DNA of 18,591 nt from Lunatibacter sp038209145 (GTDB lineage: Bacteria > Bacteroidota > Bacteroidia > Cytophagales > Cyclobacteriaceae): contig JBBQXZ010000077.1 in NCBI GenBank assembly GCA_038209145.1, forward strand, positions 1 to 18,591, in the 5' to 3' direction. Shown piece after piece: positions 1 through 8,730 of this stretch. Every line of letters begins with the position of its first letter. Within the stretch, counting starts at the first letter, position 1. The position numbers were made by a program, and so were the translations under genes. Below the pieces are notes generated by a model. That model made no database searches. It was not told the DNA's origin and was given only the letters and a program-made list of their open reading frames with translations.

Positions 1-157
1 TTAGCAAGCCGATTTGGAAATACTGTCTTTTCATACGTGGTGAATTTAAACTTATTTTTATTTTACCTTCGAAATTAATGAAAAAAAGTAAGATGCCTAC
101 AAATGCCAAAATTTTATTTCATTTTAATTCTATTTTGCCCCAATATTTGGAAATACC

Positions 158-177
158 ATAATTCAATTTTGAATTAT
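158..177. repeat. AT-rich inverted repeat, 9-bp arms
   Basis: The arm ATAATTCAA (158-166) is followed by a TT spacer and its exact reverse complement TTGAATTAT (169-177). It lies about 165 bp before the receiver gene. It contains only two G/C pairs and has no GC-rich stem, so an operator-like site is as plausible as a terminator of a gene left of the window. In DNA this AT-rich a chance dyad is possible. Confidence 0.35.
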
Positions 178-256
178 TCAAAAAAAATAATTTTCCTAAT
201 CACAATTTAGTATTGGGATACTTAAATAATTTTTCCTACATTACTTTGTTGTTATT

Positions 257-268
257 AATTTGCAAATT
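257..268. repeat. 12-bp perfect palindrome upstream of receiver gene
   Basis: AATTTGCAAATT is its own reverse complement and lies about 74 bp before the start codon of the receiver gene, where a dimeric repressor or activator could bind. Position and symmetry are visible in the sequence; regulatory function is inference and chance is not excluded. Confidence 0.3.
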
Positions 269-341
269 GAAGATGGCTAATCCCTTTTAAATACAACTCT
301 TATCCTTAGTTGGAAAACTCTTAAAATTAATCAAAACTTTT

Positions 342-746
342 ATGCCTGGAATAAAAATTGCCTGTGTAGTTGATGATGACCCACTTTACAACTTCGGAAT
401 TAAAAAATTATTTGAGTATTCTTCCTTTGCTGAGGATAATCTCTTTTATAAAAATGGCCAAGAAGCTATAGATGGTTTGTCAGAAATAGTCGAAAAAGGC
501 CTAGCGCTTCCCAATGTCATTCTTCTGGATATCAACATGCCCGTCATGAACGGATGGCAATTTTTGGAGGAATTTAAAATTAGGGAAATGGACAAGCATG
601 GCATTCGGATATTTGTTATTTCTTCATCCATCAATCAGGATGAAATAGACCGGGCAAATGCGTATGATTATGTCAGCGGATATATTGTCAAACCACTGAC
701 ATTGGATAAAGTCAAAGATCTCAAAGAAAAAATAGCCAATATGTGA
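342..746 (+). CDS. Stand-alone response regulator receiver (CheY-like)
   Basis: This 134-residue protein is a single receiver domain with no output domain. The acidic cluster D11-D12-D13 follows the first hydrophobic strand. The phospho-acceptor is D63 in LLDINMPVMNGW, the switch Ser is in VISSS (about 94-96), and the conserved Lys-Pro is K117-P118. All core catalytic positions are present, so it should be phosphorylated by a histidine kinase. Single-domain receivers of this kind are common in Bacteroidota, where they often belong to phosphorelays or act by protein contact. No kinase gene is in the window, so its partner is unknown. It converges with the gene at 773 across a 26-bp gap without an evident terminator. 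The ATG at 342 gives the complete fold. Confidence 0.93.
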   Translation: MPGIKIACVVDDDPLYNFGIKKLFEYSSFAEDNLFYKNGQEAIDGLSEIVEKGLALPNVILLDINMPVMNGWQFLEEFKIREMDKHGIRIFVISSSINQDEIDRANAYDYVSGYIVKPLTLDKVKDLKEKIANM

Positions 747-772
747 TAGGCAAATAGCCAGTTACATCCATT

Positions 773-3700
773 TCATTCTTTAAGGTATAAGCCATTGGAT
801 TTCAACGCCTGGTAAACAACTTCCATCACATTGGTACGCGTATTCAGTTGATACAATTTACGATTCTCTCTCGTAGGGTTTACCCTGTTGGAAAGAAAAA
901 CATAGACCAGATCGTTCACGGGGTCTATCCAGGCATAGGTCCCTGTAAAACCGGTATGTCCAAAACTTGAAGCCGGTGCACTTGGTGCGGCATTTCCGTT
1001 GGGGTCGCCCGGGCGATTTGGCCTGTCAAATCCCATGGCACGGTAATTACCGGATTCGCAGTTCACGCATTTGGCATATTGGTGTACGATACCTTGCTTA
1101 ATAATTTGTTGGTCTCCATAGTTGCCGTCATACATATAGAGGTGCATCAGTTTGGCCATATCGTTGGCATTGCCGAACAGCCCGGCATGTCCACTTATTC
1201 CACCCATCATGGCAGCTCCCTCATCATGGACTGTGCTGTGCAACAACTGTTTCCGAAAAAGTGAATCATATTCCGTCTCCACTACCTTGGACGGTGGATA
1301 ATTTTTATAGGGATTAAATACCAGGTTTTGCGCACCTAGTGGATGGAAGATTTTTTCTTTAAGGAAACTAACAAAAGGCACACCTGTAATCTCTTCTACC
1401 ACTAAGGGGGCCAGAATAAAAGACAGGTCACTGTATACATAACCCTGACTTGGGATAACCGGTGAATTCATGATTTCCCTGTATATGCGTTTGGCGTAGT
1501 TTCGGTGAATATATAGGTTGTCAGCCACCTTGATCGGAAATCTTGCCGAGGAATCATTTTTCATCGTAAACCACTTAAATTTTCCGTTTTTCCTGACCGT
1601 GCTTTGCCAAAATGAAATCCAAGCCCGTAATCCCGCTTGGTGAGTCAGAATATCTGAATATTTCAATCCCTCTTTGTTGGTACCCCTTGCCATAGTGAAA
1701 TAGTGGCCCAAGGTCTGATTCTCATCAAATTTTCCCTCCCCCTTCAAAACCATAAAAGCGGCTAAAGAGGTACTGATCTTCGTTAAAGAAGCCAAATCAT
1801 AGATATCGTCCAAACTTACCTGCTGCAGCGAATCATAGGAATGGTATCCAAACGCTTTGTGATAAAAAACCTTACCACCCTTTGCTACCAATACTTGAGC
1901 ACCTGGAATAGCTTTTTCCCTGATTGCCACATCAATCAAGGAATCAATACCGTCCAACTGATGAGAGCTAATCCCAATTTCTTCGGGCATGGTATAGGCC
2001 ATTCGAATACCGCCTGGCAAATCCAAACCAGCCCCTTCGGGAAAACGAGGGGAAACCGTCACCGGAAGCCTGCCTTTGGCTCCTATCCCTCCAAATATGA
2101 GCTGGGAAGCCAAGTCTTGGGTATCGTCAGTTTCCTGATACGTTCCGATTACTGCATGGGATTGAGGCAAGTCAACCAGCTTATCCAAACTATAAATATT
2201 TCCGAATACGGATACCACTGTTTTTTTGGTGGTATTCAACTCTTTTAACATTAGGTTCATTTCTGGGGTAATCCCGAAATTAGTCCCGCCAGCCTTTAAC
2301 TGTATGCCGTGAATGCCAATCAATATGAGGTCATAATCATCCAAAGCTTTCTTTAAAGCTTGTAAATCGGCAAATGTAGCCTCCTTGGATAGGAAAAAAT
2401 GATCTACCGGAGCATACCTTTCCAGCCCTTTTTGAAAAGAGGTCTTCTCCCCCGTCCCAATGGCCAGGGAAGCAATTTTGTTTTCCCCAAAATTTTTTAT
2501 TGGAAGCAAATCACCCTGATTTCGCAAAAGCGTCAACGAATTAGCCACCAACCTACGGCTGAGGTTTTTGGCTTGGGGAGCATTTAGGTCCTGGATTAGC
2601 CCTTGAGTTTCTATAGGTTTCCAATTATCCAGGCCGAGCCATGCTTTGGCTTTGAGTACTTTTTTGACCCGTTTATCGATTTCTTCGATGGAAATTTCTC
2701 CCGCATCCAAAGCCTTCTTTACTTCCCGAATGGTAGCCGATACGTTCATCGTATTCAGAAGCATGTCATTTCCCGCCAACAGGGCTTTAACGTCCACTAC
2801 CCCCGGTTCGTAAAATTTAGCGACTCCCTGCATATTCAAGGCATCGGTAAATACCAATCCCTCATAACCCATTTCCTTCTTAAGAAGGCCTTCTACGATC
2901 GGTTTCGATAAAGTTGAAGCCAAGTTCGGGGTAGCATCCAATACGGGTATCTGCATGTGGGCTACCATGATACTGCCAAGTCCGTGCTTCATCAGCTCCC
3001 GGAAGGGATATAATTCCACATCTTCCAAACGCTGTTTGGAAAAATGGATCACCGGCAATCCATAATGGGAGTCCACATTGGTATCGCCGTGGCCGGGAAA
3101 GTGCTTGGCGGAGGCCAGCACTTGGTTGTCCTGCATGCCTCTCATATAGGCAATGGATTTTTGAGTGACATTTTCCTTTACTTCCCCAAAAGATCTAAAG
3201 CCAATCACCGGATTGTTGGCATTGTTGTTTATATCCACCACGGGTGCAAAATTCACCTGCAATCCCACCCGCTTTGTTTGCCGAGCAATTTCTTTCCCCA
3301 TTTCATAAATCAGCGTGTTGTCCTGAATAGCTCCCAAAGCCATTTGATAGGGGAATCGGACCGTACTGTCCAAGCGCATAGCAAGACCCCATTCGCCATC
3401 GATACTTACCATTAGCGGGACCTTGGATTCTTGCTGATATCGGTTGATCATGTGTGCCTGCCTCACGGGACCCCCCTGAAAAAATATCATTCCGCCAATT
3501 TTATGGGTGGTAACCAACTTACTGATGGAGTCAATGTGAACCTGATCCTTGTTGGAATACACCGGCACCATAATTAACTGGGCAATCTTCTCTTCTGTGC
3601 TCAGTGAAGTAAACATCTTTGATACCCATTCCTTTTTATTTTCAGAAAGATTGAGGAAAGGAAGAGGCGCCTGCTGTCCAACCGATTGAAATGCACATGC

Positions 3701-3796
3701 AAGTAGAAAAAATAAGCTTAAAACCCAACGCTTTTTAAAATCTATGTCAAATAACCCCAAAGGGAGATAATGCAACAAATAAATTAATCGATTCAT
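773..3796 (-). CDS. Exported NagZ-type GH3 glycosidase fused to AmiE/beta-lactamase-fold hydrolase
   Basis: The 1007-residue protein has an N-terminal hydrophobic export signal (about 22-40, KKRWVLSLFFLL..., cleavage probably near VGQ). Next comes a glycoside hydrolase family 3 domain (about 55-390). It shows KHFPGHGDT at 231-239, the NagZ-type Asp-Ser-His loop at 242-244 and the nucleophile Asp at D318 in FTDALNM. These point to beta-N-acetylhexosaminidase rather than beta-glucosidase. A GH3 C-terminal-like linker domain (about 410-590) follows. The last 390 residues are a class C beta-lactamase/serine hydrolase fold with S670-L-T-K673, Y788-S-D790 (Asp where beta-lactamases have Asn) and H947-T-G949. 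In Bacillus the separate NagZ and AmiE (a beta-lactamase-family amidase) act in sequence to remove GlcNAc and the stem peptide from muropeptides; such fusions are known in Bacteroidota. Here the same role is inferred. It is divergent from the symporter gene, with 142 bp between them. Confidence 0.92.
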   Translation of the reverse strand: MNRLIYLLHYLPLGLFDIDFKKRWVLSLFFLLACAFQSVGQQAPLPFLNLSENKKEWVSKMFTSLSTEEKIAQLIMVPVYSNKDQVHIDSISKLVTTHKIGGMIFFQGGPVRQAHMINRYQQESKVPLMVSIDGEWGLAMRLDSTVRFPYQMALGAIQDNTLIYEMGKEIARQTKRVGLQVNFAPVVDINNNANNPVIGFRSFGEVKENVTQKSIAYMRGMQDNQVLASAKHFPGHGDTNVDSHYGLPVIHFSKQRLEDVELYPFRELMKHGLGSIMVAHMQIPVLDATPNLASTLSKPIVEGLLKKEMGYEGLVFTDALNMQGVAKFYEPGVVDVKALLAGNDMLLNTMNVSATIREVKKALDAGEISIEEIDKRVKKVLKAKAWLGLDNWKPIETQGLIQDLNAPQAKNLSRRLVANSLTLLRNQGDLLPIKNFGENKIASLAIGTGEKTSFQKGLERYAPVDHFFLSKEATFADLQALKKALDDYDLILIGIHGIQLKAGGTNFGITPEMNLMLKELNTTKKTVVSVFGNIYSLDKLVDLPQSHAVIGTYQETDDTQDLASQLIFGGIGAKGRLPVTVSPRFPEGAGLDLPGGIRMAYTMPEEIGISSHQLDGIDSLIDVAIREKAIPGAQVLVAKGGKVFYHKAFGYHSYDSLQQVSLDDIYDLASLTKISTSLAAFMVLKGEGKFDENQTLGHYFTMARGTNKEGLKYSDILTHQAGLRAWISFWQSTVRKNGKFKWFTMKNDSSARFPIKVADNLYIHRNYAKRIYREIMNSPVIPSQGYVYSDLSFILAPLVVEEITGVPFVSFLKEKIFHPLGAQNLVFNPYKNYPPSKVVETEYDSLFRKQLLHSTVHDEGAAMMGGISGHAGLFGNANDMAKLMHLYMYDGNYGDQQIIKQGIVHQYAKCVNCESGNYRAMGFDRPNRPGDPNGNAAPSAPASSFGHTGFTGTYAWIDPVNDLVYVFLSNRVNPTRENRKLYQLNTRTNVMEVVYQALKSNGLYLKE

Positions 3797-3938
3797 ACCT
3801 ATGCTATTCCTGAGTAATGAACCGGTAAGTTACGTTATTTTATCCGTTGGAATAATTCAAGCTGGCAGAAATTCTATATCTTGATGCTTCATTTCGTGTC
3901 ACCTACTTTCGCTAGGAAAATTTAGAAATAATACCTTT

Positions 3939-5399
3939 ATGAGTCCAACCTTAGTTTTTGGAGTAATCAGTGGATATTTTCTCTTGTTGATTTTAGTCAG
4001 TTACCTTACCTCCCGCAAATCGGACAGCCTTACCTTTTACACAGGAAACAGGCAATCACCATGGTATTTGGTGGCCTTTGGTATGGTAGGGGCGTCACTC
4101 TCAGGGGTCACCTTTATTTCTGTACCGGGAGAAGTTGGCAACACAAATTGGGCCTATCTGCAGTTTATAATGGGAAATATGGTGGGCTATGCGGTAATCG
4201 GCTTGATCTTGATACCGCTTTTTTATAAGCTCAACCTCATTTCAATCTATGAATATCTACACAGCAGATTTGGGAAAAAAACATACCTTTCCGGTGCGAC
4301 CATCTTCTTAATCTCTCAAACGATAGGTGCTTCCTTTAGGCTATTCCTCGCTGCCACCGTCCTTCAAATCGCTTTTTTTGAATCTTTCGGCGTTCCATTC
4401 TATGCCTCGGTATTTGTCACCATGGCACTCATTTGGTTATATACCTTCAAAAGCGGCATCAAGACCATCGTTTGGACGGACACCCTGCAGACCGCTTTTT
4501 TACTTGCGGCAGTTCTGATTACAATCGGTGTCATTGCCACTCAGTTGGGGAAAGGAAGCTGGGAAATGCTTGGGTTGATTGTGGAAAGTGATCGATCGCA
4601 GATTTGGGTCTGGGAGGGAAATTCCAGCCAAAATTTTTTTAAAATGTTCCTTGCGGGAATTTTTATAACGATAGCCATGAACGGTCTGGATCAAAACGTG
4701 ATGCAGAAAAATCTCACCTGTAAAAACCAAAAGGAGGCACAAAAGAACATTTTTTGGTTTTCCATTTCCTTTTTCATTTCCAATCTGCTGTTCCTTGCCC
4801 TTGGCGTACTTCTTTATTTCTATGCCATGGAGTATGATATCCTGATACCGTCGGCGACAGATGAACTCTTTCCCACACTTGCCCTGAATCATTTTGGAAC
4901 CATGGCTGGCATTGTTTTCCTGCTCGGGATTACGGCGGCGGCCTTTTCCAGTGCCGATTCAGCACTCACCGCATTGACTACCTCTTTTTGTATAGACATC
5001 ATTAACTTACCTGGGAAGAAGCAGTTGAACCAGGACAAAACTCGTCTCCTTATTCATGTTGGCTTTACCTTTCTCGTTTTCCTAACCATTATCGTGTTCA
5101 ATGAAGTGAACAACCGGAGTGTGGTAGGCGCGGTTTTCAAGGCGGCAGGATTTACCTATGGCCCTTTATTGGGTCTTTTTGCCTTTGGATTGAGTCAAAA
5201 AGCTGCTGTCACCGATAAGTGGGTACCGTATATCTGTCTGGGGAGTCCGATGCTTTCTTTTATCCTGGACCATTATTCCGAAAGTTGGTTTAATGGATAC
5301 GCCTTTGGATTTGAAATACTGTTGGTAAATGCCGCAATTACTTATCTGGGCCTTGTCCTAGTTATCAGCCGAACAAAACCGGCTACTTTAGTAGGGTAA
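3939..5399 (+). CDS. Sodium:solute symporter (SSS family)
   Basis: The 486-residue inner-membrane protein has about 13 hydrophobic segments. Family hallmarks are the N-terminal run YTGNRQSPWYLVAFGMVGAS followed by LSGVTFISVPG (about 34-64), a conserved region near R134, and the AAFSSADSALTALTTSFCID segment (334-353), which carries the Ser residues of the sodium site. SSS proteins couple sodium influx to uptake of sugars, amino acids, nucleosides or vitamins, so sequence alone does not set the substrate. Divergent placement beside the muropeptide-processing fusion suggests uptake of an amino sugar such as MurNAc or GlcNAc, or of a released peptide. The start at 3939 is an ATG and gives a complete first membrane segment. 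The last 17 bp overlap the 3' end of the opposing small membrane protein gene. Confidence 0.9.
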   Translation: MSPTLVFGVISGYFLLLILVSYLTSRKSDSLTFYTGNRQSPWYLVAFGMVGASLSGVTFISVPGEVGNTNWAYLQFIMGNMVGYAVIGLILIPLFYKLNLISIYEYLHSRFGKKTYLSGATIFLISQTIGASFRLFLAATVLQIAFFESFGVPFYASVFVTMALIWLYTFKSGIKTIVWTDTLQTAFLLAAVLITIGVIATQLGKGSWEMLGLIVESDRSQIWVWEGNSSQNFFKMFLAGIFITIAMNGLDQNVMQKNLTCKNQKEAQKNIFWFSISFFISNLLFLALGVLLYFYAMEYDILIPSATDELFPTLALNHFGTMAGIVFLLGITAAAFSSADSALTALTTSFCIDIINLPGKKQLNQDKTRLLIHVGFTFLVFLTIIVFNEVNNRSVVGAVFKAAGFTYGPLLGLFAFGLSQKAAVTDKWVPYICLGSPMLSFILDHYSESWFNGYAFGFEILLVNAAITYLGLVLVISRTKPATLVG

Positions 5400-5577
5400 A
5401 TGGAAAGAGAAATATTGCGGCAATCATGCTAAGGGTAAGGGTAACTCCTAGTCCCAACAATCTGAATGGTAACGAAATCAGCCAAATAATAGGGTAAAGA
5501 ACGAGAAGAATAAGCGCTATCGGCCAGCAAAGAACAAATAAAATGGCCCACAGGACCAGGTTGGTGAAAAATCTCAT
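5383..5577 (-). CDS. Small hydrophobic membrane protein, function unknown
   Basis: From the ATG at 5577 this is a 64-residue protein that is almost entirely hydrophobic. Two to three membrane segments are visible, with a short basic break (PFRLLG) in the middle and a terminal Lys. A longer form of 76 residues would need a TTG start at 5613; the extra twelve residues are hydrophilic and look untranslated, so I chose the ATG. The stop codon lies inside the symporter gene, giving a 17-bp tail-to-tail overlap. Similar tiny integral membrane proteins are frequent and unnamed in Bacteroidota. I recognise no family motif, and no function should be assigned. Confidence 0.6.
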   Translation of the reverse strand: MRFFTNLVLWAILFVLCWPIALILLVLYPIIWLISLPFRLLGLGVTLTLSMIAAIFLFPFTLLK

Positions 5578-5677
5578 AAGGGATTTGGTATATGTTGAAT
5601 GGATGAAAACCAATTTACCAAAAACATACCATTTTATAACATATTATCAATCAGGAAACCACTGGATGTCTAAAAAC

Positions 5678-5704
5678 AAAACCGGACAATAGGTGTCCGG
5701 TTTT
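5678..5704 (-). terminator. Intrinsic terminator of the dehydrogenase gene
   Basis: AAAACCGGACA (5678-5688) and TGTCCGGTTTT (5694-5704) form a perfect 11-bp stem around the 5-base loop ATAGG. Read on the minus strand, the stem is followed by a T-rich run (TTTTGTTTTT). It starts 27 bp after the stop codon of the dehydrogenase gene at 5731. On the plus strand the T tract is short, so it is a strong minus-strand terminator and a weak plus-strand one. Confidence 0.85.
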
Positions 5705-5730
5705 ACAACAACTTTGTATGGTTTGTTGAT

Positions 5731-8376
5731 CTATTTTTGTTGTGACAAAAAGGTGATCAGGGATGCAAATTCCTCATAGGAAAGCGCATTGGCCAAGCCC
5801 TCCGGCATCATGGAGTTCTCCATTTCCCTCCTGCTTGCTATGTCGGAAGCAGGCAAAGTAAACGCCTGGCCCACTATATTTCGGATCACTACCTTTTCGG
5901 CACTTTCCTCGGTGATAAAGCCAACAAAGGTTTTCTTGTTTTTTGTCTCCACCATCACGGTGGCAAAGCCCTGGGATATGGAGGCATCCGGCTTGAGGAT
6001 AGATTCGGCAATTTGCTCCCGCGTCATGATACTACCTATCTGACCCATGTAGGGGCCCTTCATCGCTTCACCGGGGGCTATGCTGTGACAGGCCCTACAG
6101 CCTTGCTGTTCAAAGATACTTTTACCCAATGTTGGGCTTCCTTCAATTTCCTGCATGGCCAGTAAAATATCTTCGATTGAGGATTCTCCTATCTGTCCTT
6201 TTTGGTTTTTGATTTTTTCCAAATCCACCTCCGGCTCTTCCAGCATTTCCGCTACCGTAAATTCCCCGCCAAATTCGGTAATACCCATTCTGTTTTTTTC
6301 ATTGAGTAGGGCTATAGTTGCTTTTTCGTCACTGTTTCCCATGGTCCATTTCTCCAAGAAGAGCTCTTTGATGGGTTGAGATCCCCTCCATAGAATTGAT
6401 TTATAATATGGACCATGCGTATCTGGACGCGTTCCCCACCACCATGACCCGTCATAAGGCGCTTCCTGGGTGTATAGCCGTGATAAAGTAGCTAGTATTT
6501 CTGATTTCAACTTTTCACTTTCACTACTTCTGTAATATGAAATTAATCCGGTAACCACTTCCTGCGTGTGCATGTACCGGAGTGCCCATAGGGCAAGTTT
6601 ATTGTTGTTTCCCCCGACTTCAGCCAGACAAACATCGGTTGCCTTGAGGTTAACCAACGCACGAACGGCCAAGTGGGGAAGGATGATTTCGGCATTTGGG
6701 GTAGCGTGAGGTCCCTCTTCTTGCCAGGCAGGTGCTTTAAACGATTGGGGAACGTTGATTTTTATTAATTCCTTGCCAAGTTCCGGGATGTTTGTTCTAC
6801 CCATGGCAATGATCGTTGCGGATTTAATTCTCGGTGACGTACTGGCAAGGCTTTCGATCAGTAAATCCGAGGGAACTGCGGCTGCGAGTTCTTTCCGATC
6901 TGTCATGGCCCGTATTACATGTTCTCTCAAATCAGGGTCTAGGTAAATTTCCTGAAATTTTTCAACTGCCTTGACCTCGTTAATCTGCGTATAGGCATAC
7001 AGTGCAGCCACCCTGGCATACAACGGCTTGTCTGTATCTTTGATCATTTTCCAGGCGGCATCAGAAGCTTTTTTTGCCGGTCGCGTGATCAATTCTTGCT
7101 GGGCATAGAGCCTTGCTGTAGCGCTTCCAGAGGACATCAGTTGGGCAAGGTCTTTTAATGACGCTCTTTTTAGGTTTGGAAAAGCTTCATATTCCCAATC
7201 TTTGGGAACTGCTCTTACCACGAATCCTTTTGAGGGATTGCCGGTATATCCGGCCCCGTCCCAAGCCGCCATATACAATCTCCCAGAAGCATCTACGTCC
7301 AAATCAGTGATTTGGGGAAGCTTGATAAACGGATTTTCTTCTTGGATATAACTGGCTCCATCTGCCTTGACCCGGTGAATATACAGCTGGCTTCTCCCCC
7401 AATCTGCCATTACCGGAACTTGATTATACTGGTCCGGCCAGCGATGGTCGTCCATAAAAAGCGCCCCCGTTCCAGATCCTCCACCCACATCTACCAATGC
7501 GGGAATAATTTCCTCCGTAAAATGCTTGAACAATACCGGATAGCCATATTCTCCGGATTGAATTTGATGGCTAAAACGGATATTCCAACCGCCTCCATCA
7601 TTGGTGTTGCCACGGGTGAAAATATTCATATAGGGGTCAATGGCCACATCGTAAATATTTCGAAGTCCATGGGTGTAGACTTCCATCTCCGTGCCATTAG
7701 GGCGAACTCTCAGGATACCTCCACCAAGCATCGTGAGGGTGGTTCCATCCCGGTCCACGGCACCATGGAAACCAAAATCACCTACCGCAATGTAAATCCA
7801 ACCGTCAATCCCAAGTCGAATACCATTGGTGGAATGATCCGTGCCTCTGCCTTGAAGAAACTTTGGTGAGCTAATATGTTCAATTAAAAGTTGCGAAGGG
7901 CCATCTGCTACGCCATCCCCATCTCCATCGACATAATAGACCAAATTCATACCCGAGGCAATGCTGTCTTCGCCAAAAACGGTATGCAATACAATCACCC
8001 GGTCTCCTATCGCAATGATGCCGCGGGGATTATCTACCTCCGCAAAGGTAGAGTGGCTGTCCACAATCCCATCTTGATTACAATCTGTCAATTTCACGAT
8101 CTTTCCCTTGCCTGGCTCCTTGCCCAGAGAACCCATCATGTCCACACCTACAAAAACTTCTCCTTGGGGAGAAACCGCCAAGCATGCTGGACTAGGAGTA
8201 ATATCAGGTCCTGTAAAAGGGGTGATCAATAAATCTTCGGGCCATTCCAATGCTTGGGCCATTGAATCCAGTGGCTCAAGAGCAACAGTAGACGGCTCAC
8301 AGTTTACGTCTGCTTCTTTTGGCCCACAGGAAAAAGCTAGCATTGCCAAGCTGGCATAGAGTAAATTTAATTTCAT
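5731..8376 (-). CDS. Propeller dehydrogenase lipoprotein with PVC-type haem-binding domain
   Basis: The 881-residue protein begins with a lipoprotein signal whose lipobox is LAFSC, with the lipidated Cys at 17. Residues about 45-395 form a beta-propeller of the membrane-bound dehydrogenase/sorbosone dehydrogenase-like type, with Asp/Gly-rich calcium-like loops (DCNQDGIVD at 98-106, DGDGDGVADG at 150-159). About 400-640 is helical and HEAT-like. The C-terminal domain has one c-type haem site, C760-R-A-C763-H764, and the closing MMPEGL segment (856-861), which offers a Met axial ligand. Proteins with this order are abundant in Planctomycetes/Verrucomicrobia and in Bacteroidota and are thought to oxidise sugars or related compounds in the envelope; the substrate is unproven. 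The gene is transcribed alone, with a terminator after it and 354 bp of non-coding DNA before it. It is a diverged paralogue of the 15392 gene. Confidence 0.9.
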   Translation of the reverse strand: MKLNLLYASLAMLAFSCGPKEADVNCEPSTVALEPLDSMAQALEWPEDLLITPFTGPDITPSPACLAVSPQGEVFVGVDMMGSLGKEPGKGKIVKLTDCNQDGIVDSHSTFAEVDNPRGIIAIGDRVIVLHTVFGEDSIASGMNLVYYVDGDGDGVADGPSQLLIEHISSPKFLQGRGTDHSTNGIRLGIDGWIYIAVGDFGFHGAVDRDGTTLTMLGGGILRVRPNGTEMEVYTHGLRNIYDVAIDPYMNIFTRGNTNDGGGWNIRFSHQIQSGEYGYPVLFKHFTEEIIPALVDVGGGSGTGALFMDDHRWPDQYNQVPVMADWGRSQLYIHRVKADGASYIQEENPFIKLPQITDLDVDASGRLYMAAWDGAGYTGNPSKGFVVRAVPKDWEYEAFPNLKRASLKDLAQLMSSGSATARLYAQQELITRPAKKASDAAWKMIKDTDKPLYARVAALYAYTQINEVKAVEKFQEIYLDPDLREHVIRAMTDRKELAAAVPSDLLIESLASTSPRIKSATIIAMGRTNIPELGKELIKINVPQSFKAPAWQEEGPHATPNAEIILPHLAVRALVNLKATDVCLAEVGGNNNKLALWALRYMHTQEVVTGLISYYRSSESEKLKSEILATLSRLYTQEAPYDGSWWWGTRPDTHGPYYKSILWRGSQPIKELFLEKWTMGNSDEKATIALLNEKNRMGITEFGGEFTVAEMLEEPEVDLEKIKNQKGQIGESSIEDILLAMQEIEGSPTLGKSIFEQQGCRACHSIAPGEAMKGPYMGQIGSIMTREQIAESILKPDASISQGFATVMVETKNKKTFVGFITEESAEKVVIRNIVGQAFTLPASDIASRREMENSMMPEGLANALSYEEFASLITFLSQQK

Positions 8377-8730
8377 AGATTTTTACTTAGAGATGTAAAA
8401 AAAGCTCATTTACCTGATAAAACCAACGCTTTTATTTATTGTATGAGTTTCTGAAACCCAAACTCCAATTTGTCCTAGGGCGCTCAGTTTATTGAACCTT
8501 GCCCATGACCTATTGCCTCCTCAATCGTCAATAAGACTTTCACCTGAAACTGAGGCCGCTTTAGTAAAGCTGAAAAAGCTACAAAAGGGCTGATATTAAG
8601 TAATTTTAACGCAAAAGGGAATAGCTAACACATATTCCCGGTCTAAAAAAAGATCCGGATACCTATAAAAGTAAAAATGTGGCAAGAAACTTCTGCTACA
8701 TTTACATGAATATCAAACAGTTGATTGCAT
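8377..8730. other. Intergenic region upstream of dehydrogenase gene
   Basis: This 354-bp stretch separates the end of the CysH gene from the start of the dehydrogenase and should hold the latter's promoter. I found no open frame with protein-like composition and no clear TTTG/TAnnTTTG pair on the minus strand. One short inverted repeat is visible: GAGTTT (8445-8450) and AAACTC (8460-8465) around a 9-base loop, about 70-90 bp before the dehydrogenase start. It is too weak to call a regulatory hairpin. No strong terminator follows the CysH gene. Confidence 0.5.

Larger units (their letters stand above)
1..341. other. AT-rich intergenic region, no supported gene
   Basis: This stretch is very AT-rich and contains no reading frame I would defend. 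A frame open from the left edge to about 164 has low-complexity, AT-driven composition and no recognisable motif, so it could only be the tail of an upstream gene at low probability. The region holds two symmetric elements, at 158-177 and 257-268 (listed separately), and presumably the promoter of the receiver gene at 342. I found no convincing TTTG/TAnnTTTG promoter pair at correct spacing. Confidence 0.6.

Noticed and set aside
1..164. Frame open from the left edge, considered as the tail of an upstream gene
   Set aside because: The translation is AT-driven, low in complexity and motif-free, so it cannot be supported from this window.
3932..3939. TACCTTTA just before the symporter start, considered as a -7 promoter element
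   Set aside because: It has one mismatch to TAnnTTTG, no -33 partner, and sits against the start codon, which would require transcription to begin inside the gene.
7312..7869. 185-codon open frame on the plus strand inside the 881-residue dehydrogenase gene
   Set aside because: It is antisense to a well-supported gene with clear motifs, has no recognisable domain, and its composition follows from the opposite coding strand.
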